From the NCBI GenBank assembly GCA_049965715.1, contig JBMFWA010000017.1, positions 1 through 32,013 of the forward strand: a stretch of 32,013 nt of DNA, read 5' to 3'. Origin of the DNA: JAKAFX01 sp049965715 (lineage in GTDB: Archaea; Thermoplasmatota; Thermoplasmata; Thermoplasmatales; Thermoplasmataceae). The position numbers and the translations under genes were made by a program. Within the stretch, counting starts at the first letter, position 1; the number at the start of each line of letters is the position of its first letter. Of the stretch, positions 24,061-31,768 are shown one piece after another. The notes under the pieces were generated by a model, which was not told the origin of the DNA, ran no database searches, and was given only the letters and a program-made list of their open reading frames with translations.

Positions 24061-24516
24061 ATGAGAATAGTGGTTGCTTTCGATGGCACAAACTCCTCAC
24101 TCAAGGCTTTGGATTTTGCCTTTTCACTTAAAAAGTCCGTCGACAAATATGACATCGTGTTTGCTTTCCCCTCGTTTTCCACACCTCCACCAACCTTCGA
24201 TGGATACATTGTCCCGCCTACCGAGGGTGATCTGGCAGAGATGGAGAAATATGCAGAAAAAGTCATGAACATTGCCAAATCAAGAGCAGGGGAAAACGGC
24301 ATAAATGCTGACTTTGAAGAACTCGACGTTCCGCAAAAGGACGTTGCAGAGATGATTCTTGTTGCGGCCCAGAATTTCAAAGCTGATCTTATCGTCATGG
24401 GGAAGAGGAGGCTTACTTCCATGGAAAAACTCATCCTCGGATCAGTGAGTTCAGAGGTCGTCAAGAAGAGCAGTATACCTGTTCTTATCGTCCCGCCATT
24501 GCCTGAAAGCAAGTGA
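24061..24516 (+). CDS. Universal stress protein (UspA family)
   Basis: A 151-residue single-domain protein. The N-terminal strand and ligand loop is MRIVVAFDGTNSSLKALDFA. The C-terminal ATP-binding signature is IVMGKRRLTSMEKLILGSVS (G-x2-G-x9-G-S type, with Arg in place of the second Gly), so nucleotide binding may be altered. Usp proteins act in stress response; one next to a proton pump may help regulate ion homeostasis. A TTTTTTAT box at about 24026-24035 is at leaderless distance from ATG 24061. Confidence 0.88.
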   Translation: MRIVVAFDGTNSSLKALDFAFSLKKSVDKYDIVFAFPSFSTPPPTFDGYIVPPTEGDLAEMEKYAEKVMNIAKSRAGENGINADFEELDVPQKDVAEMILVAAQNFKADLIVMGKRRLTSMEKLILGSVSSEVVKKSSIPVLIVPPLPESK

Positions 24517-24597
24517 AGTGGTTTTCCCCGGTCTGAGATAATTCTCTAACAGAACGATCCACGAAAAGTTATATCCGGTCTGGAATTCTGTTCATAA

Positions 24598-25965
24598 ATG
24601 GGTGTTCCTGAACTCAGATATAAGTCTGGCATGTTGATTCTTGCAGATGGTACTCCGGAAGAAAATAAGTATTTCGATCTGGACAGCAGGACCGGTAGCT
24701 ATGTGGCGCCCGCATACATGTATTCAAGGGTATTGAAATTGATAAAGGGGCTGAAGGATAATGTCTTTCCTTTGAAAGAGACCCTTGAAATAAGCCACAG
24801 GGAGATATTGAGGCCTTATCAGAAAGAAGCTGTCAGGAGGTGGGTTGAAAACAATTACAACGGCATAATTGTTCTCCCCACTGCTGCAGGAAAAACTCAT
24901 ATTGGCATTGACGCAATTTCAAAACTTAGGACGTCGACGCTTGTAGTCGCTCCCACTATTGAGCTGATAATGCAGTGGCGGAGCATTCTTTCCAAGACCT
25001 TTGGCGTGGAGATAGGCCAGATAGGTGGAGGTGAGAAGGAGGTAAGACCGATCACTGTCTGTACCTATGATTCCGCATACCTGATGGCCGAATCTTTGGG
25101 AAACAGGTTCCGGTTTCTACTGGTTGACGAGGTTCACCATCTTGCATCGGAACAGTTCATTCAGATCGCAAGAATCTTCGCATCACCTTTCAGGATGGGG
25201 CTTACTGCAACGCTTGAAAGAGCAGATAAACTTCATGAAAATCTTGCGGAAGTGATGGGGGGAAAGGTTATGGAAATGGGATACGAGGAGCTTTCCGACT
25301 ATCTTGCCGATTACAGCATAGTCAGAATACCGGTGGACCTCACTCCGGAGGAGGAGATCGAGTATCAGGATAACCGAACACTCTTCCTGAACTATCTGAG
25401 AAAACACAGAATGGCGATGCGTGGACCGTGGGATTTTGAGAGATTCATACTGAGTTCCTGGAATCCCGAGGGGAGGGAGGCTCTTCTTGCCTGGAGAAGA
25501 TCGAGGGAGATTGCGTTCAGTGCCCGTGCTAAAGTTGATTATGTGAGATATGTTCTTTCCAGACATCCCGGTGAGAAGACCCTCATCTTTTCTGAGGACA
25601 CCGAGACCGCCTATATGATGTCAAGAGAATTTCTGATTCCTGCCATTACTTATCTCACTCCGGCAAGGGAGAGGAAGCGTTATCTCGATCTTTTCCGGAG
25701 TGGAGAGATTCTTGCACTTGCTGCATCCAGGGTACTTGATGAGGGTGTGGATGTCCCCGATGCTTCTGTTGCGATTGTTCTGAGCGGGTCGGGGAGTGTG
25801 AGACAGTTCAGGCAGAGACTCGGCAGGATACTCAGGCCTTCCGCGGGGAAGAAGAGTGTGCTGTACGAAATACTCGCTGCTGGCACTTCTGAATATGGAA
25901 CTTCTAGGAGGAGAAGACATGGTGTTCCCATCGGAGCTAATGGCGATAAAGAAGTCCAGGGGTAA
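24598..25965 (+). CDS. xpb: XPB/Rad25-family DNA helicase
   Basis: A 455-residue superfamily 2 helicase. Walker A is PTAAGKT (94-100), the DEVH box is at 177-180, motif III is GLTATLERAD, and motif VI is SVRQFRQRLGRILRPS. The short N-terminal damage-recognition-like domain (1-65) and overall length match archaeal XPB rather than the longer eukaryotic form. It unwinds DNA 3' to 5', probably in repair. TTATATC at 24569-24575 is 26 bases before ATG 24598. The downstream nuclease partner gene overlaps its 3' end by 47 bases. Confidence 0.92.
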   Translation: MGVPELRYKSGMLILADGTPEENKYFDLDSRTGSYVAPAYMYSRVLKLIKGLKDNVFPLKETLEISHREILRPYQKEAVRRWVENNYNGIIVLPTAAGKTHIGIDAISKLRTSTLVVAPTIELIMQWRSILSKTFGVEIGQIGGGEKEVRPITVCTYDSAYLMAESLGNRFRFLLVDEVHHLASEQFIQIARIFASPFRMGLTATLERADKLHENLAEVMGGKVMEMGYEELSDYLADYSIVRIPVDLTPEEEIEYQDNRTLFLNYLRKHRMAMRGPWDFERFILSSWNPEGREALLAWRRSREIAFSARAKVDYVRYVLSRHPGEKTLIFSEDTETAYMMSREFLIPAITYLTPARERKRYLDLFRSGEILALAASRVLDEGVDVPDASVAIVLSGSGSVRQFRQRLGRILRPSAGKKSVLYEILAAGTSEYGTSRRRRHGVPIGANGDKEVQG

Positions 25966-27265
25966 TATCTATCCAATATTCATAAATCCTGAAACCAGCA
26001 ACTATGCTGATTCGCTATTGAGTGCCTTTCGGTCATACACTGGAAAAAGACGTGGCGACATTGAAAAGTTACTGAGAACCATGGAGCTCGGATTCCAGAA
26101 CCACAAAGTGTTCAGGGCAATTTCACTTATCCTGCTCAGGAAATCAGTGTTCGATCCTCCATCCCGGCTAGATGCGGAAGACGTCAGGGCAAAATTGTTC
26201 ACCATGGCCCATCAACCAGCCTTCCTTCCCGAGAGCCGGGCAAAGACCCTGGAAAAGGTTGCTGAAATTCTGGGCGTTGAACCCGAAGAAGTCGAGAGAG
26301 GAATCTATGCAGACAAGGAATCTGAACAGATACTCTCCCGGGCACCTGATCTGACCGCAGATGAACTGTGCCTGATATACAATCAGGAGCTCGTTGAAAG
26401 TATACTTCTTAAATCAGTATCCATGAAGATCTGGGATGTGGATTCATGGGTAGGGCTTGTGAGGGAAATAAAGAGAAATTATCTCATGTTTGAGGCTTTT
26501 GGCAGCGGTGGACAGGTTGAGTACCTGAAGGTGGACGGCCCACTTTCCCAGATGAGCGAGGTTGAACGTTATGGATCCAGATTCTCGTCTCTTTTTCACA
26601 GCATGGTCAATTTCAACAGATGGAAGATGGAGGCAGACATATCTCTGAAGGACAGATCCAGATCAAAGGAACATCTTAAGCTGTTCCTTGATGATTCCTC
26701 CTCAAATTATTTCCCTCCGCATCCCGCTCAGAAAGTGCAGGAACACCGTGAGCCATGGATAATATCTTCAAATCCCAATCCTGTGCTGGTGGACAAACGG
26801 ATTTATTTTCCTGATCTGGAAACGAACATTGATGGGAAGATTGTTTTTGTGGATATTTCCGTGCCGGCTTATGTTGAGAAGAACCGCGAACGTGATCTCG
26901 CAATACGCAAAGCAGGTATACTCTGGGAAACAGTGTATATTTCTGAAATGAGGAATCATAGAATCAGGGATTCGCTCGTATTTGACGGCGACGTAAATTA
27001 CAGCAGGCTTTTGGAATTTCTTAAAAACAGATACAGTCCGGAGACTACACTGGAAAGACGCAGGATTGAGAGGACCGAGAGGCTCGAGGAGGAGATGGAT
27101 CAGAAGGAGATAGAGGAGATTTCCCTCAAGGTGCAGAGCCTTTACCCTGACGCGGAAAGGATTGTAGAATATATAGAATCAAAAGGTTTTGTCGCCCAGA
27201 GGGTCCTGAGAACAATTGGATACAAGTTGAAGTGGGACGGGCTCACTCTTGTCATTTACAGATGA
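25919..27265 (+). CDS. bax1: Bax1 nuclease (DUF790), XPB partner
   Basis: A 448-residue protein of the DUF790/Bax1 family: an N-terminal helical XPB-binding region (MVFPSELMAIKKSRGNIYPI), then a C-terminal nuclease-like fold (about 300-390, YFPDLETNIDGKIVFVDISV) and a charged tail. In archaea Bax1 binds XPB and provides a structure-specific endonuclease for nucleotide excision-like repair. Start ATG 25919 has a strong AGGAGGAGA just upstream, inside the XPB gene, showing translational coupling. The frame also opens upstream to 25856, but those residues are XPB-coding shadow. Its stop directly abuts the stop of the convergent ZPR1 gene. Confidence 0.9.
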   Translation: MVFPSELMAIKKSRGNIYPIFINPETSNYADSLLSAFRSYTGKRRGDIEKLLRTMELGFQNHKVFRAISLILLRKSVFDPPSRLDAEDVRAKLFTMAHQPAFLPESRAKTLEKVAEILGVEPEEVERGIYADKESEQILSRAPDLTADELCLIYNQELVESILLKSVSMKIWDVDSWVGLVREIKRNYLMFEAFGSGGQVEYLKVDGPLSQMSEVERYGSRFSSLFHSMVNFNRWKMEADISLKDRSRSKEHLKLFLDDSSSNYFPPHPAQKVQEHREPWIISSNPNPVLVDKRIYFPDLETNIDGKIVFVDISVPAYVEKNRERDLAIRKAGILWETVYISEMRNHRIRDSLVFDGDVNYSRLLEFLKNRYSPETTLERRRIERTERLEEEMDQKEIEEISLKVQSLYPDAERIVEYIESKGFVAQRVLRTIGYKLKWDGLTLVIYR

Positions 27266-27802
27266 TCATGATAGTGAATCTGTTACCGCCTTGTCGCTTT
27301 CTATCTTGCTCTTTCCTGTCCAGTCCTCGATGATCAGTGTGATTTCACACCTGGAATCTATTGCATAGTCAAGGGTCTGACGTATCCTCTTGAACTCCTG
27401 GCTTTCGGCATCAAACATAAGGTCAAGCTTTTCACTTATTGTCATCAGAATGCCCTCAACGGTCGTAAGTTCACCTGCAGATTCCTCTCCGGGGGCTATC
27501 TCCGCCTTTATTTCCGGAATTGTGAGAACTGCGTTTGGAGAGCGGTATACCAGTACGTTGAGATCGTGAGGCTCTGATATTTTCATTATGATCTTCTTTG
27601 GATTTTCCCTGTTCTCGTAAAAGATGCTGTTATGTTTGTAGAGACACTTGTGACAGACGTACGTCTGTATGGTTATCTTTCCTTCGATGGGAATCTCGGT
27701 GCTGTAGGTTATTGAATAAAGGTTGCTTGAACATGCTGGGCATTTCAATGTTGTTTCAATCTCTGGCGGTACTTCTAGATAGTCCTCGTCCTCATTTTCC
27801 AT
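27266..27802 (-). CDS. ZPR1-type zinc-finger protein
   Basis: A 178-residue protein with one ZPR1 unit: zinc-binding Cys pairs KCPAC (about 20-24) and YVCHKC (about 48-53), then the beta-rich domain (KIIMKISEPHDLNVLVYRS, AELTIPEI-type strands) and a helical end. Eukaryotic ZPR1 has two such units and chaperones translation factor EF1A. The archaeal single-unit form is taken to have a related role. Last gene of the ipk-fni-ZPR1 operon, overlapping fni by 11 bases. Confidence 0.88.
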   Translation of the reverse strand: MENEDEDYLEVPPEIETTLKCPACSSNLYSITYSTEIPIEGKITIQTYVCHKCLYKHNSIFYENRENPKKIIMKISEPHDLNVLVYRSPNAVLTIPEIKAEIAPGEESAGELTTVEGILMTISEKLDLMFDAESQEFKRIRQTLDYAIDSRCEITLIIEDWTGKSKIESDKAVTDSLS

Positions 27803-28844
27803 ATACGCTCAACCATGGCTTAAGTGAATTCAACACGAAATATTTTGCCTTTTTCAGTTCCTTCACATTTCTTGAAGAGGTAAGAAACATTACTATCTTG
27901 AGATCCCTCAGAATCTGCAGGATCTGCTTTTCAAGAACCTCCACTCCGGTGTCGGCCCCGTTCAGAAGTGTTCTGGCAAACCCGCCCGCATCTGCACCCA
28001 TTATCAGCGCTTTAGCGAGGTCCAAACCGGTTCTGAGCCCCCCACTGCCTATGATGGGCAAACCCACCTGACAGTATTTGATTGATGCAGGAGATGGTAT
28101 TCCCCAGTTCCAGAATGTTTTACCGCTGCTCATTTTGGACTCGTCATTCATCTTTTCTGCCCTGAAAAATTCTATTGCAGCGAATGATGTCCCGCCCATG
28201 CCTCCCACGTCTATGGCCTTAACTCCTGCATCTTTCAGGAGGAGTGCAGCTTCACGAGAAAAACCATTACCGGTTTCTTTTGCAATTACGGGGAAGCTCT
28301 GTGCCACCTCAGACAGTGCCCTAAGTATACCCTTCGAGTTCTTGTCGCCCTCCGGTTGCACCATTTCCTGCAGGAAGTTAAAGTGAACAATGAGATGAGA
28401 AGCACCAATGAGGTTGAAGACATATTCTATCTGCTTCATGGTAAATGCCGCCTTCTCCTGCTTGATAAGCTGAGGAGCCCCTATATTGGCGATTTTCATG
28501 GGAATATCAAATCGGTTTATTACTGAATACGTCTCTGAAAGTTCCTTTTTTTCCACTGCCGCTCTCATGCTTCCCACACCCATGCCTATCTGGAACTTTT
28601 CTGCCACAGCCGCAAGGTTTTGGTTGATCTTTCCTGCAAGTTGGGTGCCACCGGTCATTGATGAAATGATCATTGGCATTTTCAGGTTTTTCCCCAACAG
28701 CTTGATCGCTGTATCGATGCTGTCATAATCCAGCTCTGGGACAGCCTGGTGAATGAGGATGACGTCATCCCAGAAATTATGATCCGACGTTACGTGCTGG
28801 TTCTCTGCAATCCTTATGTGTTCCTCTTTTCTGTTCTCAATCAT
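27792..28844 (-). CDS. fni: Type 2 isopentenyl-diphosphate isomerase (FMN-dependent)
   Basis: A 350-residue TIM-barrel flavoenzyme. It starts IENRKEEHIRIAENQHV, has the flavin-site segment MIISSMTGGTQ (about 58-68), and the VHFNFLQEMVQPEGD block with the catalytic Gln. Glycine-rich phosphate loops VGGMGGTSF and GSGGLRTGLDLAK follow. It interconverts isopentenyl and dimethylallyl diphosphate with reduced FMN, producing the allylic starter for archaeal isoprenoid lipids. Its ATG overlaps the ipk stop (ATGA). Confidence 0.95.
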   Translation of the reverse strand: MIENRKEEHIRIAENQHVTSDHNFWDDVILIHQAVPELDYDSIDTAIKLLGKNLKMPMIISSMTGGTQLAGKINQNLAAVAEKFQIGMGVGSMRAAVEKKELSETYSVINRFDIPMKIANIGAPQLIKQEKAAFTMKQIEYVFNLIGASHLIVHFNFLQEMVQPEGDKNSKGILRALSEVAQSFPVIAKETGNGFSREAALLLKDAGVKAIDVGGMGGTSFAAIEFFRAEKMNDESKMSSGKTFWNWGIPSPASIKYCQVGLPIIGSGGLRTGLDLAKALIMGADAGGFARTLLNGADTGVEVLEKQILQILRDLKIVMFLTSSRNVKELKKAKYFVLNSLKPWLSVYGK

Positions 28845-29575
28845 TTGATCACTGTCCCGATGAATACATCCCTGTTTCTATCGAGCAACCTTTCGGGATA
28901 ATTTCCATTCACAAGATATACCGCCGGGACATGTCTCTTAATCTTTCTCATAATATCATATTTTCCTTTCATTCCACCTGTCACGTCATTCTCGATCGAA
29001 GAGAAATTTGGGTTATAGTCAATAGTTCTTAGCAGTTTTGCCTGAGGATTTGTTTTGGGATCGACATCATAGATGCCGTCAACATCTGTAAAAAAAATCA
29101 CAGTATCAGGCTTGTATCTAACTGACAGATCGTAAACAATCCTGTCGCCCGAGTAAATTCCAATCATCCTTGAACTGCTGAAATATACATCCCCGAAAAG
29201 AACTGGAACAAGCCCCACGCTGAACATCTGATCAACGGAATCATAAAATTTCCTGCTTCCCACAAAGATAGATGATGGTTCTACCGAAACGGCATCTACA
29301 CCACTCCGTAGAAGTATGTCGACAACATGCGAATTCAGTTCTACCATGTCCCGGTGAATCAGTGAATAGCCATTCCTCCTAAATTTGGAAAGTTTGCCAG
29401 GAATGCCATATTCCCTGGCTTTCAGGTGCCCGAAAGATCCTCCACCATGTACGATTATTTTCTTTCCGGGCAATTTGGTTATAATTTTTACTATTCTCTC
29501 TGTTTCTTCACGCCTGAATGAAAGGTATTTGGATTTTTCCGTGATAACGCTGCCACCCAGTTTCAGTATAATCAT
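28841..29575 (-). CDS. ipk: Isopentenyl phosphate kinase
   Basis: A 244-residue amino-acid-kinase-fold enzyme. The N-terminus MIILKLGGSVITEKS is the ATP site. The catalytic His50 lies in VHGGGSFGH, at the same number as the histidine described in the Thermoplasma enzyme. FFTDVDGIYDVDPKTNP and TGGMKGKYD also fit. It phosphorylates isopentenyl phosphate to isopentenyl diphosphate in the archaeal mevalonate variant, and its product is the substrate of the next gene. A TTATAATT box at about 29596-29604 is at leaderless distance from ATG 29575. Confidence 0.95.
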   Translation of the reverse strand: MIILKLGGSVITEKSKYLSFRREETERIVKIITKLPGKKIIVHGGGSFGHLKAREYGIPGKLSKFRRNGYSLIHRDMVELNSHVVDILLRSGVDAVSVEPSSIFVGSRKFYDSVDQMFSVGLVPVLFGDVYFSSSRMIGIYSGDRIVYDLSVRYKPDTVIFFTDVDGIYDVDPKTNPQAKLLRTIDYNPNFSSIENDVTGGMKGKYDIMRKIKRHVPAVYLVNGNYPERLLDRNRDVFIGTVIK

Positions 29576-29614
29576 TTCGTACCTAGCAAATATTGTTTAT
29601 AATTTAAATTATTG

Positions 29615-29992
29615 TTACAACCCGGGAACCTTGAATCCCCACAGAAATATTAAACCTAGACCGAAAATTGCCCCAATTATCAGCATTATTATGAAGTAGA
29701 AAACGACAGCCAATATTGCCATGAAAAATCCTCTTAAAAGTGAAATTTCATAGATCATTGAAATTATGAATATTGATGCTATTATGCCAATTACCGTACC
29801 TACAATAGGGATCAGTGAAAAAAAGAATAATGCGATCACCACTAAAAGTGATGCGGCCATGGCTCTTATCATGGTCGATTTATTGGTCATAACTTTACCT
29901 GAGAAATAAAAAGGTATTGAAATGAAAATCCACGAAATAAACAGGGACAGGAGAATTATAAGACTATATTCAAGATGAAGGTTCAAGAGCAT
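29615..29992 (-). CDS. Small integral membrane protein
   Basis: A 125-residue, very hydrophobic protein with four membrane segments (about 8-30, 44-64, 66-85 and 90-120) and only a short polar loop (KVMTNKSTM). I do not recognise a function. It lies upstream of ipk on the same strand with a 39-base gap that holds the ipk promoter, so co-transcription is possible but not required. Confidence 0.65.
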   Translation of the reverse strand: MLLNLHLEYSLIILLSLFISWIFISIPFYFSGKVMTNKSTMIRAMAASLLVVIALFFFSLIPIVGTVIGIIASIFIISMIYEISLLRGFFMAILAVVFYFIIMLIIGAIFGLGLIFLWGFKVPGL

Positions 29993-30106
29993 TTTTACTT
30001 TCCTTTTGGAAAGTTAGACTGATCCTAATCTTTAATCTTTCTGGTTTTCCCTCCTTTAATTCTGAAAAATAAAAATTTATTACTGTTTTACTTATGCGTG
30101 CAAAAT

Positions 30107-30178
30107 GGGCCGGTAGATCAGCGGTAGATCGCCTGCTTTGCAAGCAGGAGGTCTCGGGTTCAAATCCCGACCGGTCCA
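30107..30178 (+). tRNA. tRNA-Ala (anticodon UGC)
   Basis: A 72-base cloverleaf without intron. The acceptor is GGGCCGG/CCGGTCC with the G3-U70 wobble that marks alanine tRNAs. The D stem is GATC/GATC and the anticodon arm CCTGC-TTTGCAA-GCAGG has anticodon TGC. The T arm is TCGGG-TTCAAAT-CCCGA and the discriminator is A. The CCA end is not encoded. An AT box lies at about 30070-30080. Confidence 0.97.
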
Positions 30179-30280
30179 TTATAACAGTAATCAACATTCC
30201 CGAGTTGAATAACCCCATAGAGAACTGGAATAATCCTTAGGTAAAAATGAAACTCTACGGGTTACTATGGAAGTAAAAAC

Positions 30281-30309
30281 TTTATATTTTACACACACAT
30301 ATGTGTGTG
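30281..30309 (+). promoter_or_regulatory. vapBC promoter with palindromic operator
   Basis: TTTATATTTT (30281-30290) is a TATA-like box. It is followed directly by the perfect 18-base palindrome CACACACATATGTGTGTG (30292-30309), which covers the expected transcription start. The VapB ATG is at 30316. Autorepression by an RHH-type antitoxin bound to the palindrome is the natural reading. A 12-base direct repeat GGAAGTAAAAAC occurs at 30269-30280 and 30319-30330. Confidence 0.65.
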
Positions 30310-30315
30310 GATTAT

Positions 30316-30555
30316 ATGGGAAGTAAAAACATATCTATCTCTGATGAAGCATATCTAAGACTTTCTGAACTAAAGGCTAAAAATGAAAGTTTTACGGACC
30401 TTATATATAGACTTACAAATAGGACGAATGTACTTGATTTAGAGGGTATTATAAAAGAAGAGGAGGGAAAGTCTTTAGAGAAAAATATTAGAAAATCAAG
30501 GAGACTAAGTAAGGAAAGAATAGATAGAATTACTAAGGAGTTAAATGAATTATGA
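30316..30555 (+). CDS. vapB: VapB-family antitoxin
   Basis: A 79-residue protein from ATG 30316 (MGSKNISISDEAYLRLSELK). The N-terminal strand followed by two helices (SISDEAYLRLSELKAKN, SFTDLIYRLTNR) fits a ribbon-helix-helix-type DNA-binding domain of the archaeal DUF217 antitoxin family. The basic, charged C-terminus (EKNIRKSRRLSKERIDRITK) would wrap the toxin. It overlaps the toxin gene by four bases (ATGA). Noticeably AT-rich compared with the core genes. Confidence 0.88.
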   Translation: MGSKNISISDEAYLRLSELKAKNESFTDLIYRLTNRTNVLDLEGIIKEEEGKSLEKNIRKSRRLSKERIDRITKELNEL

Positions 30556-30944
30556 TAGCTGATACTTCATTCCTTGTTGACATTATGAAATCTGATAAGG
30601 AGGCTATAAAGAAAGCAAAGGAAATTGAAAAAACAGGAAATACTATTGCAGTTACCTCTATTTCAATCTTTGAATTATTTGTAGGAGTTGGCCTTAGCAT
30701 AAAACAGGATCAGGAAAGGTATAAGATTGCTCGAGTACTTAATGGTCTGTCAATAATAAGCTTTGATGAGGATTCTGCAAGAGAAGCTGGAAGGATTTTT
30801 GCCCAAAAAAGAAGAAATGGATCAACAATCGATCCAGAAGACTCCATGATTGCAGGTATCTGTGCAAAAAGAAATGAAATTCTAATTACACGTAACATAA
30901 AGCATTTCAGAGATATAGAGAATGTGAAAATTAACAGTTATTAA
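30552..30944 (+). CDS. vapC: VapC PIN-domain ribonuclease toxin
   Basis: A 130-residue PIN-domain protein. The acidic metal-binding residues are Asp4 in IADTSFLVD, Glu41 in SIFELFVG, and Asp94/Asp97 in TIDPEDSMIAG, with TRNIKHF near the C-terminus. VapC toxins cleave tRNA or rRNA when free of antitoxin. The four-base overlap with vapB ensures antitoxin is made first. The frame is intact, so the module may be functional. Confidence 0.93.
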   Translation: MIADTSFLVDIMKSDKEAIKKAKEIEKTGNTIAVTSISIFELFVGVGLSIKQDQERYKIARVLNGLSIISFDEDSAREAGRIFAQKRRNGSTIDPEDSMIAGICAKRNEILITRNIKHFRDIENVKINSY

Positions 30945-30974
30945 AAACAAAATAGTAGATTTGGTATCCATTGA

Positions 30975-31425
30975 TTATAGAGGAAGCATGGAAACATAGA
31001 GATAAACCTGAAGTGATGTTAGCGAAATTCCAGGAAATTTTTTGCGGAATAACGTGGGGATTCCGTCTACTTGTTCATATATGCAAATGCTTTGGATTTC
31101 TTGGGAGAGGAGACTGAAGCAGTTCCTCTATACCAAATGGCTATCGGATTGGGACTTTCAGTAAAAATGAAAACTCAAGCTGAAATTTAGTTGGGAAGTT
31201 CACTAAGCGTTGTTGGGGAAAGTGAAAGTGCCATAGCGATACTGAGCAGAGTGTATAAAGAAACGGGTGTCCTGCAGCCCTGACATTCCTGTTTATTGCT
31301 TTGTTTAGTTCTGGAGAACTTGGAAGTCCATCAAGGAAGCTCTCAGTTATATCATTTCAGGTAATCAATACCTATTGCCTGAATACAAAAGAGCGCTTTC
31401 ACAATACCTTGATGAAATAGATTGA
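30975..31425 (+). pseudogene. Decayed TPR-repeat protein gene
   Basis: Fragments of a tetratricopeptide (TPR_5-like) protein are spread over at least two frames. One frame reads ETEAVPLYQMAIGLGL, then has a TAG at 31188-31190, continues LGSSLSVVGESESAIAILSR and stops at 31281. A different frame carries SIKEALSYIISGNQYLPEYK to the TGA at 31423. The upstream part, EAWKHRDKPEVMLAKF, may be the N-terminus. The stops and frame change show that it is not translated as one protein. Confidence 0.65.
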
Positions 31426-31768
31426 TTTCTGAATATAATATGACCATCCAAAACCGGAGAAACCGGGACTAAATCTTTTGTCGTTTTACAAGCAACCCGT
31501 TTTAACCTGAGGTTTGATCTGAGACAAGTACAAGTTTTTCTCTAGTATTCGCTTAAAATTTTAATCAAATCCCCTCCGGTCCACTAAGTTTTTCTCCCAT
31601 GTTACCTTTAAAAGATAGATCCTCTTGGTTTCAAGTAATTGGATGTGAGTGTATAGTTCTTGAGAAACACTGTCACAATCCCTAAATGCTTTATTTTGCA
31701 TGCAGTCTATTTTATAGAAACCGAAAGTTGATAAAATGGCATGAAGCTATATACAAGAAAGTCAGAAC
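31426..31768. other. Non-coding stretch with tRNA-end remnant
   Basis: No gene is seen in these 343 bases; stops are frequent in all frames. The only recognisable item is the tRNA-Ala 3'-end-like sequence at 31565-31583, listed separately. Confidence 0.5.
31565..31583 (+). repeat. Near-copy of the tRNA-Ala 3' end (possible attachment site)
   Basis: TCAAATCCCCTCCGGTCCA matches the tRNA-Ala 3' end TCAAATCCCGACCGGTCCA (30160-30178) at 17 of 19 positions, in the same orientation, 1405 bases away. Such partial tRNA copies are left when an element integrates into a tRNA gene by site-specific recombination. The two mismatches could be decay, or a trace of a different tRNA gene. Confidence 0.45.

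Noticed and set aside
29970..30218. Minus-strand frame over the tRNA-Ala
   Set aside because: It reads through the tRNA (giving SGFEPETS-like residues, a common false prediction) and is not a gene.
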